From Pseudomonadota bacterium (GTDB taxonomy: Bacteria; Pseudomonadota; Gammaproteobacteria; Burkholderiales; Burkholderiaceae_E), in the NCBI GenBank assembly GCA_963204785.1, contig CAUJHG010000064.1, positions 80,023-144,022 of the forward strand: a stretch of 64,000 nucleotides of DNA. Direction: 5' to 3'. The position numbers and the translations under genes were made by a program. This document shows positions 9,706 to 18,832 of this stretch, in pieces. The notes below the pieces were generated by a model. The model ran no database searches. It was not told the DNA's origin and was given only the letters and a program-made list of their open reading frames with translations. Every line of letters starts with the position of its first letter. The first letter of the stretch is position 1.

Positions 9706-10878
9706 ATGCCCGCGGCCGGGATTCCTGCGCACGAGCCCGTCCGCCGGAAGCAGCAGGCGGTTCACGTCCCGGCGATCGATGCCCTGCGCGGGCTTGCAGT
9801 CCTGCTGGTGTGGCTGCATCACCTGCAGGCCTATTGCCGGATCGACCTGCTTCTGCCCGGACGCATCGGCGGTCTGATCGGCGTCCAGCTGTTCTTCGTG
9901 ATCAGCGGCTACCTGATCATGCGCAGCGCCTTGGGCGAGACCCTGGCCGGCTACGCGGTGCGCCGGATCCTGCGCATCTTCCCCTGCTACTGGATCGTCG
10001 TGCTCACCGTCACGCTGCTGTCGCCGCGCGTGTCGCTCGGGCTCGTGCACCAGGAGCCGCTCGCGTTCGTGGCGAACCTGCTCGCACTCTCGCACTGGTG
10101 GCCGCCATCGCTGCAGTTCTTCGACGTGACCACCGTGAGCTGGACCCTGAGCATCGAGCTGGCGTGGTACCTGCTCGCGCCCCTGCTCGCCTGGTGGCTG
10201 GGCTCCTGCGGCACCGGGGCCGGACGCTGGCTCGGCATGGGCGCCACAGCGCTGCTGCTGTCGAGCGGCTGGGTGCTGGCCGCCCAGGGCGGTCACCTGG
10301 ACGCCGTGTTCGCTCCCGGGATCGCAGCGGCGGGAGTCAGCCCCGTGAACGGGTTCATGCGCTTCGCATACATCGTCAATGCCGCCCCCGCCCAGCTGGT
10401 GTTCTTCGTCGCGGGCGCACTGGTGCTGCGCTTCGAAGTCCTGCTGCGCAGCCTGCCGACCGCGATGCTCGCGCTCGCCATCCTCGCGACCGTGCCTGTC
10501 GTGGAACGCTGGAACGCTGCGCTGGGCCTGCATCCGTCCTTCGTCTCAGGCATCGGGCTGACGGCGCTGTTCGTGCTGGCGATCGGCGCGGCGAGGGAAG
10601 CAGACCGCAACCCCTCGAAGCCCGTTGCCTGGAGCTTGCTCGTCGCGGGACTGACGAGGCTGGGCAGGATCTCGTATCCGGTCTACCTCGTGCACGTCCC
10701 CGTGCTGGTGGCCGCGCTGGCGCTGCTGCCCGAGCGTGAGGGGACCTCGTCGTGGCCTGCAGCAGTGCTCGCGATTCCGGTCACCCTGGCGCTCGCCAGC
10801 CTGCTCCACCACGCGGTCGAGCGTCCCGGGATCGCCCTTGGCAGGCGCCTGTCGGCTCGGCGCCCTGCCCGCGGCTGA
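9706..10878 (+). CDS. acyltransferase 3 family membrane protein
   Basis: 390-aa integral membrane protein of the OafA/NodX-type acyltransferase family, which acylates surface sugars or other extracytoplasmic substrates. The N terminus has IDALRGLAVLLVWLHH, with the conserved R and the H of the family (about residues 24-39), then GVQLFFVISGYLIM and about ten hydrophobic segments. VSWTLSIELAWYLLAP carries the conserved S-x-E pair. The ATG begins 2 nt after the pth stop, so it is probably co-transcribed. Substrate unknown; no polysaccharide genes are nearby. Confidence 0.85.
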   Translation: MPAAGIPAHEPVRRKQQAVHVPAIDALRGLAVLLVWLHHLQAYCRIDLLLPGRIGGLIGVQLFFVISGYLIMRSALGETLAGYAVRRILRIFPCYWIVVLTVTLLSPRVSLGLVHQEPLAFVANLLALSHWWPPSLQFFDVTTVSWTLSIELAWYLLAPLLAWWLGSCGTGAGRWLGMGATALLLSSGWVLAAQGGHLDAVFAPGIAAAGVSPVNGFMRFAYIVNAAPAQLVFFVAGALVLRFEVLLRSLPTAMLALAILATVPVVERWNAALGLHPSFVSGIGLTALFVLAIGAAREADRNPSKPVAWSLLVAGLTRLGRISYPVYLVHVPVLVAALALLPEREGTSSWPAAVLAIPVTLALASLLHHAVERPGIALGRRLSARRPARG

Positions 10879-10948
10879 CGAGGCGGTGCGCAGCAAGGCG
10901 CCGGGATCCGCCGACGACAGCCTCTTGCGGGCGCAGCCGCGCAGGCGA

Positions 10949-11866
10949 TCAGCCGTGCTCGTTCGCCACGCCCGCGACCACGTGCCCGGCAGGCGCCACG
11001 CGGGCGGCCGATTCGCAGTGCCCGGTCTGATCGTCGAAGAAGAAGTCGGGCTCGAAGGCCGCCAGGAAGGGGCCCTTGGCGAGGCCGCCGAGGAACATCG
11101 CCTCGTCGACCTCCACCCCCCAGTCCATCAGCGTGCGGATCGCGCGCTCGTGCGCCGGCGCGCTGCGTGCCGTGACCAGCGCAGTGCGGATGCGCATCCC
11201 GCCGCTGCCGCCTTCGCCCTGCAGGCGGTGCAGCGCTTCGAGCAGCGGCTTGAACGGACCGGGCGGCAGCGGGCGCGCCAGGTTCTCGTCCTCGTGGCGC
11301 TGGAAGGCGCCCAAGCCCTCGCGCTGGAAGACGCGCTCGGACTCGTCGGAGAAGAGCACCGCGTCACCGTCGAAGGCGATGCGCAGTTCGTCCGGGTGCG
11401 ACTCGGACGCCTTGACCGACTCCGAGTACACGCGCGCCGCCGGAATTCCGGCCCCGAGCGCCGCGCGCACGTCCTCGCCGTTGGCCGACAGGAACAGATT
11501 CGCCTTCAGCGGCGCCAGGTAGGGCCAGGGGATGCGCCCGCGAGTGAAGATCCCGCGCTCGAGACGCAGCCCCGCATGACGGGCGGAGCGGAACACGCGC
11601 AGGCCGCTGACCGGGTCGTTGCGCGAGACCACTGCAACCTCGACCAGCCGCTCGCGCTCGGGGACGTCGGGGGCGTCGAAGGCCAGCAGCTTGCGCACCA
11701 GCGCGCAGGCGACTCCCGGCGGCGCCGGCTGCTCCAGGCGCGCACGCTGCAGCGCCATGTAGGAGGCGTCGTCATCGCGCTCGAAGACGCGGTTCTCCTC
11801 CTCGAAGTCGAAGACCGCGCGCGAGGAGATCGCGACGACCAGCTTTCCTTCCAGCGTGGCGGGCAT
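10949..11866 (-). CDS. 5'-nucleotidase family protein (cytosolic NT5C1-like)
   Basis: 305 aa, resembling the bacterial relatives of cytosolic 5'-nucleotidase I (Pfam 5'-nucleotidase PF06189, recognised by eye). N terminus KLVVAISSRAVFDFEEENRVFE, then VEVAVVSRNDPVSGLRVF, LFLSANGEDVRAAL, IAFDGDAVLFSDESE and MFLGGLAKGPFLAAFEPDFFFDD, which follow the order of HAD-like motifs. The start ATG at 11866 is followed at once by conserved sequence; the longer upstream frame is low-complexity. Convergent with the acyltransferase gene, divergent from the ackA region. Confidence 0.78.
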   Translation of the reverse strand: MPATLEGKLVVAISSRAVFDFEEENRVFERDDDASYMALQRARLEQPAPPGVACALVRKLLAFDAPDVPERERLVEVAVVSRNDPVSGLRVFRSARHAGLRLERGIFTRGRIPWPYLAPLKANLFLSANGEDVRAALGAGIPAARVYSESVKASESHPDELRIAFDGDAVLFSDESERVFQREGLGAFQRHEDENLARPLPPGPFKPLLEALHRLQGEGGSGGMRIRTALVTARSAPAHERAIRTLMDWGVEVDEAMFLGGLAKGPFLAAFEPDFFFDDQTGHCESAARVAPAGHVVAGVANEHG

Positions 11867-12033
11867 GGCGGGCTTCCGGTGCGCAGGCAGTGGGGCCGCG
11901 GTCGGGCCGCAGCGGTGAGCGCCGATGATAGCGCCGGCCCGGTTTGCTTTTCCTCTCCCCACCCGGACAATCCGGCGCTGCCGCCGCGGCCGGGTCCGCG
12001 GCCGGAGCCACGAACCCACGCACCCGCAGCCCG

Positions 12034-12168
12034 ATGGCCCTCTCCAACCGGCTCTTCGACGAGATCAAGATCGACGACGTCGCCCGCGCGCGACTGGTGT
12101 CCTGCGCGCTCGCAGTGCCTCACGATCGCTGGCGCAGCGGCGCCGCCGCACAGGAGGCAGGCGCATGA
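12034..12168 (+). pseudogene. deletion remnant of a MaoC/phosphate acetyltransferase gene (inferred)
   Basis: A 44-codon open frame beginning MALSNRLFDEIKIDD and ending RLVSCALAVPHDRWRSG plus an Ala-rich tail. Its stop overlaps the ackA start (ATGA). The first 15 residues resemble the start of the bifunctional enoyl-CoA hydratase/phosphate acetyltransferases that often precede ackA in Burkholderiales. The segment ARLVSCALAV resembles their extreme C terminus. The simplest reading is an in-frame internal deletion of about 1.3 kb. The resemblance is from memory and was not aligned, so this could instead be a short leader ORF. Confidence 0.45.
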
Positions 12169-13436
12169 GACATCTGCTGGTGCTCAACGCCGGCTCCTCG
12201 TCGCTGAAGTTCGCGCTGTTCGCCGAGGAACGGGACAGGCTGCGCGAACTGCTGCGCGGACAGATCGAGGGCCTGCCCAGGCGGCCGCGGCTGGAGGTCG
12301 ACCGCACGGTCTCCCGGCCCGACGGCGACGACGGCGCGCCACCGCGGCGCCAGCGCGCCGCCGAGCACAGCTGGAGCAGCGACGACCCGCAGGCGCCGCG
12401 CGACGTCCACGCGGCGCTCGACGTGGTCATGGCCTGGCTGCAGCAACAGGTCAGGCCGCTGGCGGTGCGCGCGGTCGGCCACCGCGTGGTGCACGGCGGG
12501 GCCGCGTACGCCGCGCCGATCCTGGTCGACGAACCCGAGCTCGCGCAGCTGCAGCGGCTGGTCCCGCTGGCGCCGCTGCACGAGCCGCACAACCTCGAGG
12601 GGGTGCGTGCGGCGCGCGAGCGCTTCCCGGGCGTGCCGCAGATCGCGTGCTTCGACACCGCCTTCCACCGCGGGCATGCCTTCCCCGAGGAGACCTTCGC
12701 CCTGCCGCGCGAGTTCTACGACGCGGGCGTGCGCCGCTACGGTTTCCATGGCCTGTCCTACGAGTACGTCGCCGACCGGCTCGCGCAGCTCTCGCCGCGC
12801 GCCGGGCGCGGTCGCGTGGTGGTCGCCCACCTGGGCAGCGGCGCCTCGGCCTGTGCAATCCGCAACGGCCGCTCGGTGGCCTCGACCATGGGCTTCACCG
12901 CGCTCGACGGACTGGTGATGGGCACGCGCCCGGGCCAGATCGACCCCGGCGTGCTGCTGTGGATGATGAGCGACCGGGGAATGGACGCGGCAGCGATCTC
13001 CGAGCTGCTCTACACGCGCTCCGGGCTGATGGGCCTGTCCGGGATCTCCAACGACATGCGCGACCTGCGGGCCAGCCCCGAACCGTCCGCACACGAGGCG
13101 ATCGAGGTCTTCGTCGCGCGCCTGGTGCGCGAGCTGGGCGCACTGACCGCGGTGCTCGAGGGCCTGGACGCGCTCGCCTTCACCGCGGGGATCGGCGAGA
13201 ACGATGCGCTGCTGCGCAGCCAGGCCTGCGCCCGGCTGGGCTGGCTGGGGGTGGAGCTCGACGCGGTCGCCAACGCCGCCCACGGTCGCGGCAGCGACGG
13301 GCTGATCTCTACCCCGGGCTCGCGCGTCGAGGTGCGCGTGATTCCCACGGACGAGGAGCGGATGATCGCGCGCCACGTCCAGCAGGTGCTGGCACAGTCG
13401 CCGGCTTGCGACGCCGAACGCGCCGAACCGGCCTGA
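12165..13436 (+). CDS. ackA: acetate kinase
   Basis: Interconverts acetate + ATP and acetyl phosphate + ADP. 423 aa. Family signatures are [17 protein letters not shown] at the N terminus, [47 protein letters not shown] and [13 protein letters not shown]. The start ATG at 12165 overlaps the stop of the 44-codon remnant upstream. The N-terminal third has a charged insertion after GQIEGL (about residues 37-65) that may be lineage-specific. No intact phosphate acetyltransferase lies in the window. Confidence 0.95.
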   Translation: MRHLLVLNAGSSSLKFALFAEERDRLRELLRGQIEGLPRRPRLEVDRTVSRPDGDDGAPPRRQRAAEHSWSSDDPQAPRDVHAALDVVMAWLQQQVRPLAVRAVGHRVVHGGAAYAAPILVDEPELAQLQRLVPLAPLHEPHNLEGVRAARERFPGVPQIACFDTAFHRGHAFPEETFALPREFYDAGVRRYGFHGLSYEYVADRLAQLSPRAGRGRVVVAHLGSGASACAIRNGRSVASTMGFTALDGLVMGTRPGQIDPGVLLWMMSDRGMDAAAISELLYTRSGLMGLSGISNDMRDLRASPEPSAHEAIEVFVARLVRELGALTAVLEGLDALAFTAGIGENDALLRSQACARLGWLGVELDAVANAAHGRGSDGLISTPGSRVEVRVIPTDEERMIARHVQQVLAQSPACDAERAEPA

Positions 13437-13515
13437 GCGCGGCCGGCGCGCCGGGGCGCGCGCAGGCCACGCGCCCCCTCCCGGCTACAATGCGGCCCTC
13501 CGGAAAGGTATCCAC

Positions 13516-14610
<1,095 letters not shown>

Positions 14611-14633
14611 CGATTTTTGCTGGATCTCGATGG

Positions 14634-14709
14634 CGCTCAGTAGCGCTTGGTAGACAGATTGGACCTTTGTAAATCAATGGGTTGCATAAACAATACGGTC
14701 TACTGAGCG
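14634..14709. repeat. 10-bp inverted repeat between attL and integrase
   Basis: CGCTCAGTAG at 14634-14643 and its perfect reverse complement CTACTGAGCG at 14700-14709, separated by 56 AT-rich bases. Position next to attL suggests a recombinase or excisionase binding site or a regulatory structure for the integrase promoter. Function inferred only from position. Confidence 0.55.
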
Positions 14710-14740
14710 TTCCTATTGTTCATTGAGGTCTGAAAAATTC

Positions 14741-14782
14741 GGGGGTAGCGTTGGGGGTACTCGTGTTCAACCGTGGGGGTAC
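14741..14782 (+). repeat. left arm-type GGGGGTA motifs
   Basis: GGGGGTA occurs at 14741, 14753 and 14775, directly upstream of the integrase start. The first two are 12 bp apart, the same spacing as the pair near attR. They are probable arm-type sites for the N-terminal domain of the integrase. Confidence 0.6.
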
Positions 14783-14806
14783 ATCTCCCCGCAGTGGAGT
14801 CCAACG

Positions 14807-16018
14807 ATGCCCGAGAATCTACTCACCGACCTCAAGGTCAGGTCGGCCAAATCGACTGATCGAGATTGGAAACTATCAGACGGCGGGGGCCTGTTCCTGC
14901 TGGTCAAGCCCACCGGCGGCAAGCTCTGGCGGTGGAAGTACCGCCTGCAAGGCAAGGAGAACCTCTTTGCCATTGGCGGTTTTCCTCAGATAAGCCTTGC
15001 AGAGGCGCGTGCTGCTCGCGAGAAAGCGCGTGCCTTGGTCAAGCAAGGTATCCACCCTGCGCATGAGCGGCAGCAGGTCAAGCAGCGCAACCTGGAAGTG
15101 TTGGAGGAACGCAAACGCGCAAAGGAAAGTTCGTTTGCCAAGGTAGCGAAAGCGTACCTAGCCGAGATCAAGCCAGTCTTCGCACAGAGTTCCTACCGGA
15201 CGAAAGAATCCCGCATCAGGAAGTACCTGTCACCCAAGTTCGATGGGATGCCGATGAGCGACATTGGCGTGAAGCAGATCCGGCCGCTGCTGGAGGAATG
15301 CAAGGTACATGGTGCGTGGGCGGCCATTCACGTCAAAGGTGATCTTTCGGCGATCTTTGAGTTTGCGGTGGTGCGGGGGCTGGTCGAGGCAAACCCAATT
15401 CCCAGCCTGCGCGGGCTGCTCCGCGTGCCGTTCAGCGAGAGCAAGGCGGCGATGACGCGAGAGCAAATCCAGAAGTTCTATCAGGAGTTGCGCGGCTACC
15501 GGGGCTATCCGGAAACTTCATTGTGCCTGCGGTTGATCGCGCTGACCGCCTGCCGTCCAGGGGAAGCGGCGGATGCCGAGTGGGATGAGTTCGACTTTGA
15601 GGATGCCCTGTGGCGTCGGCCTGCGGCGAAGATGAAAGCGCGGCGTGACCATGTCAGCCCGTTGTCGGTGCAGGCCATTGCCGTGCTGAAGGATTTGCAG
15701 TGCATCACGGGCGGCGGCCGCTATCTGTTCCCACACCGGAGCGGCAAGGGCTTCACTACGCCCAACCGACTGACCTATGCGATGCGCGACATGAACCTGG
15801 GCCGGGGTACGACGCCGCATTGCTGGCGGACGACCTTTTCGACCTGGGCCAACGAGAACGGATACCGGCCTGATGCAATTGAACGGCAGCTTGCCCACGT
15901 GGAAAGCAACAAGGTGCGGGCGACGTACAACAAGGCGTTGTTGCTGGATCAGAGAAGGACGCTGTTGCAGGACTGGGCGGACTATCTGAGTGCTGCGGAG
16001 GGCAGCGGCACAACATAG
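14807..16018 (+). CDS. int: P4-type tyrosine recombinase (integrase)
   Basis: Catalyses site-specific integration and excision of the island. 403 aa. An N-terminal DUF4102-type arm-binding domain (LSDGGGLFLLVKPTGGKLWR through GIHPAHERQ, about residues 1-90) precedes a SAM-like core-binding domain. The catalytic domain has ALTACRPGEAADAEWDEF (first Arg), HCWRTTF (H-x-x-R), AHVESNKVRATYNKA (H and the nucleophilic Tyr). The start at 14807 (MPENLLTDLKVRS) is preferred over a longer frame that would read through the arm repeats. It lies just inside attL and points inward. Confidence 0.94.
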   Translation: MPENLLTDLKVRSAKSTDRDWKLSDGGGLFLLVKPTGGKLWRWKYRLQGKENLFAIGGFPQISLAEARAAREKARALVKQGIHPAHERQQVKQRNLEVLEERKRAKESSFAKVAKAYLAEIKPVFAQSSYRTKESRIRKYLSPKFDGMPMSDIGVKQIRPLLEECKVHGAWAAIHVKGDLSAIFEFAVVRGLVEANPIPSLRGLLRVPFSESKAAMTREQIQKFYQELRGYRGYPETSLCLRLIALTACRPGEAADAEWDEFDFEDALWRRPAAKMKARRDHVSPLSVQAIAVLKDLQCITGGGRYLFPHRSGKGFTTPNRLTYAMRDMNLGRGTTPHCWRTTFSTWANENGYRPDAIERQLAHVESNKVRATYNKALLLDQRRTLLQDWADYLSAAEGSGTT

Positions 16019-16166
16019 AGACGGTTTGGCCGGGTATCGCAGCAGCGAGTGGGCAGAGCGGCCTTTTCCTTTTCTGGATAGGGCCGTTGTCCCTTGAGTG
16101 CCGTTCCCTTGCCGTTTGCCTTTGCCCTGAGTTGGGCCTGGAAATGGGGTAAATAATGGGGAAAAT

Positions 16167-16195
16167 AGGGTAATTGTGAGATTATTACCCTTTTT
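16167..16195 (+). terminator. hairpin with T-run downstream of integrase
   Basis: Perfect 8-bp stem AGGGTAAT / ATTACCCT around a 9-nt loop, preceded by an A-rich stretch and followed by TTTT. It looks like an intrinsic terminator for the integrase. The half-sites also match the GGGTAAT core of the operator-like repeats next door, so it may instead bind the same regulator. Confidence 0.5.
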
Positions 16196-16252
16196 AGGCA
16201 TCTCCTTCCTGGTCGGCCATGCCGGCCCCTCGCGACCGGGCCTACGTTCAGG

Positions 16253-16329
16253 AAATGGGGTAATCAAACACATTTAATGAGGTATTTTTAGAGACAATGC
16301 CCCATTTAAAGACTATGATTACCCCATTT
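16253..16329. promoter_or_regulatory. 13-bp inverted repeat upstream of Fic gene, probable operator
   Basis: AAATGGGGTAATC at 16253-16265 and its exact reverse complement GATTACCCCATTT at 16317-16329, separated by 51 AT-rich bases. A third copy of the core (AAATGGGGTAA) lies at 16142. A further related TGCCCCATTTAAA lies between the arms. The Fic gene starts 24 bp after the right arm. The symmetry and repetition suggest a dimeric regulator, perhaps the winged-helix end of the Fic protein itself. Confidence 0.6.
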
Positions 16330-16352
16330 AGACAGCCTGGGCTTACATTTCC

Positions 16353-17399
16353 ATGCACTCGCTCACACCCGAGTACCTTGTCGCGCTTCGCTTCGATGGC
16401 ACTCAGGCCGCCACGTTGCGCACACTGGGCGAGTACCAGGGTAAGCAGCAACTCTACGCCGCACAGTCGCCCGAAGCCCTCAAGGGCCTGCGCCAGATCG
16501 CGGTGGTGGAGTCCGCTGAGTCGTCTAACCGGCTGGAAGGTGTTGTCGTAGCGCCTTCGCGGCTGAAGTCTCTGGTCATCCGCAACGCAACACCAAAGAG
16601 CCGCTCCGAACAGGAGATCGCCGGCTACCGTGACGCCCTGGCGCTGATCCACGAATCGGCCGCGCACATGTCCTTCAGCGAGGGCGTAGTGCTGCAACTC
16701 CACACCCTGCTGTACCGCTATATGCCGCAGGCGGGCGGGCGCTGGAAGGCTACCAATAACGACATCATCGAACGTCACCCGGACGGCACGTCACGTCTAC
16801 GTTTCCAGCCGGTCGCTGCGCACCTCACACCCATGGCTATGACCGATCTGGCTGGGCGCTACGCCACCGCGCTGGATCAGCACCTGGCCGACCCCCTCGT
16901 ACTGGTGCCGCTGGCGATGCTCGACTTCCTGTGCATTCACCCCTTCCCGGACGGCAACGGCCGCATGTCCCGCTTGTTGACCTTGCTGCTGCTCTACCAC
17001 TTCGACTATGCCGTGGGCCGCTACATCAGTTTGGAACGCATCTTCGAGGACACCAAGGAAGGCTATTACGAGACGCTGGAAGCCAGTTCGCAGGGATGGC
17101 ACCAGGGGCAGCACGACGTAAAGCCCTGGCTTGACTACTTCTGGGGCGCCTTGCTGCGGGCCTACCGCGAGTTCGAGGAGCGTGTCGGCACCATCGAACG
17201 TGGCCGTGGCAGTAAAGGCGACCGGGTGCGTGCGGAAGTCCTGGGACGTACTCTGCCGTTTTCGATTTCCGAAATCGAAGAAGCCTGCCCGGGTGTAAGC
17301 AGGGACATGGTGCGGCTAGTGCTGCGGGCGATGAAATCAGAGGGGTTGATCGAATCGACTGGCAAGGGGCGAGGTGCGCAATGGATCAAGCGAGCGTAA
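16353..17399 (+). CDS. Fic family AMPylator-like protein with C-terminal winged helix
   Basis: 348 aa. Fic domains usually transfer AMP or another phosphate-containing group to a target protein. The catalytic motif HPFPDGNGRMSR is at about 196-207. An N-terminal inhibitory helix motif SSNRLEG (S-x-x-x-E-G, about 58-63) marks a class II, auto-inhibited Fic. Residues after about 280 look like a winged-helix DNA-binding domain (FSISEIEEACPGVSRDMVRLVL), as in other stand-alone Fic regulators. Palindromic operator-like repeats sit immediately upstream, suggesting autoregulation. Target unknown; an island toxin or signalling role is inferred. Confidence 0.9.
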   Translation: MHSLTPEYLVALRFDGTQAATLRTLGEYQGKQQLYAAQSPEALKGLRQIAVVESAESSNRLEGVVVAPSRLKSLVIRNATPKSRSEQEIAGYRDALALIHESAAHMSFSEGVVLQLHTLLYRYMPQAGGRWKATNNDIIERHPDGTSRLRFQPVAAHLTPMAMTDLAGRYATALDQHLADPLVLVPLAMLDFLCIHPFPDGNGRMSRLLTLLLLYHFDYAVGRYISLERIFEDTKEGYYETLEASSQGWHQGQHDVKPWLDYFWGALLRAYREFEERVGTIERGRGSKGDRVRAEVLGRTLPFSISEIEEACPGVSRDMVRLVLRAMKSEGLIESTGKGRGAQWIKRA

Positions 17400-17409
17400 G
17401 GGGATCACG

Positions 17410-17504
17410 ATGGAACTGATCGACGACATCAGCCGCTTGTTGGGTGATGACCTCAAGCAAGTCATTCGGCCAGGGGTACGGCTGCAGATCGGAGCCTTGT
17501 GCTT
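17410..17504 (+). pseudogene. truncated N terminus of a larger gene, cut by the IS element
   Basis: Begins MELIDDISRLLGDDLKQVIR and continues to the IS boundary; the frame then reads into the IS and stops at 17556. The start resembles, from memory, N termini of PLD-like/SNF2-type helicases found in defence islands. The rest of that gene is absent on the other side of the IS, so the insertion was accompanied by a deletion. Identity is tentative; the truncation is clear. Confidence 0.5.
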
Positions 17505-18792
17505 AGTAGTCCGTTTCGGAAGTTCGCACACGTATTCCTTCAAGCTGCCAGCTTGAGGGGCTGGCTCTGCGCATGACGATTGCGCATCCGCGCGATCAGG
17601 GCGTTGAGATCGGCACGGGTGAACTTCCACTCGAATGGACGCGCGATGCTCTCGAAGTAGCGCTCGAAGTTCGCCAGTCGCTCGGCCACCGCCTCCAGGC
17701 AAGGGAAGTCGTTCGGAGTCAGCGCCTTGCGCTGCACGATCGAGAAGTAGATCTCGATCTGGTTGAGCCAGCTCGCGTGGACCGGGCCGTGGACCGGAAC
17801 CAGCCGCGGATGAGCCTTCGTCAGCCGTTGCACGCACGCTTGGCCGCGATGCGACGAGCCGTTGTCCATGATCCAGAACACGCGGCGCGCGGTGTCGTAC
17901 GGCGGCTGGCTCATGACCTGCCCGACCAGGCGCTCGAAGGGCGCGATGCCGGTGGTCGCTTCGCAGCGGCCGAACACCTTGGCGCGATGAACGTCCAGCG
18001 CCGCAAGGTACGCCCAGGCACCCCCTCGAACATACTCGTGCTCCACGCGCATCGTCTGGCCGGGTCGGGTCGGCAGGCTCGGATGGATGCGCAGCCGCGC
18101 CTGGATGCTGGTCTTCTCGTCGGTCGAGATGACGTACTCGTCCTCGCAAAGCGGCTGGCCTTGCCAGCGTCGCTCGTACAGGTCCAGGAGGCGTCCGGCC
18201 TTGGCCTGGAACTGCGGATCGCGCGGAAAGATCCAGCAGCGGTGCTGCCACGGCCGGATGGCGTCCTCGTGCAGCCAACGCCAGACGGTGCTGTCGCTGA
18301 TGCGCGCCACCAGGCCCGAGCGCTCGGCCTGTCGCGCCACATCGGCCACGCTGAGTCGCGACAGCGGCAGGCCGAGGTTGGCCGGACGTTCGCAAGCGAT
18401 CGCCTTGATCTCAACCGTGAGCTCTGGGGGGAAAGACCCGAGGGCGACCCGGGCGGGCTCTCTCTTCGAGGCCCGCCAATCGCTCCTTGAAGAAGCGCTT
18501 GCGCCACTGGCTGACCACCTCGCGTCGAGTGTCCAGGCGCGCGGCGATCTGATCGTTGTCCATGCCTTTGGCCGCCATCAGGATCATCTTGGCCCGAGTG
18601 ACCTCGAAGTATGGCAACGTATATTTGGCCGCGCGCCGATTCAGTTCTGCGAACTCGTCGGCGGACAACTCGATTCGGAACGGGCTCTTCCTCGGCATGC
18701 GCAACCCCTCGTGGGAGGATTGCGCCAAGATGCCATACGAGGCTGGAATTAGCAAGACGATACGTGTCCATAATTACGAAGATACCTACTTA
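17505..18792 (-). mobile_element. IS630-family insertion sequence
   Basis: About 1.29 kb. It encodes a DDE transposase on the minus strand. Imperfect terminal inverted repeats can be aligned: the left end reads CTTAGTAG...ACACGTAT, and the reverse complement of the right end reads CTAAGTAG...ACACGTAT with the same 18-nt spacing and several further matches between. Exact ends and the TA target duplication are not clean, so boundaries are approximate. It sits between a truncated gene and the five-gene cassette, 40 bp before the first cassette start. Confidence 0.75.
17540..18698 (-). pseudogene. IS630-family transposase, frameshifted
   Basis: The N-terminal part (MPRKSPFRIELSADEF, start 18698) carries a helix-turn-helix (DNDQIAARLDTRREVVSQWRKRF). 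It runs out of frame after GRPRVFPP. The +1 frame then continues as ELTVEIKAIACERPANLG into the catalytic domain. The DDE residues are visible in STDEKTS, IMDNGSSH and WLNQIEIYFS. The shift falls at a six-C run (plus-strand G6 at 18426-18431); one base fewer would restore a single frame. This is either an inactivating indel or a frameshifting site. Programmed -1 slippage would not give the observed frame. Confidence 0.8.
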
Positions 18793-18832
18793 GACCGGCC
18801 CCGAAACAGCCCAAAAATCAAGGGACAAAGAA

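Larger units (their letters stand above)
16019..16352. other. intergenic region between integrase and Fic gene
   Basis: 334 bases without a credible gene. It holds two direct copies of GGAAATGGGGTAA (16140 and 16251), an inverted copy (16317-16329) and a terminator-like hairpin, listed separately. The right half is AT-rich and probably holds the Fic promoter. Confidence 0.7.
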
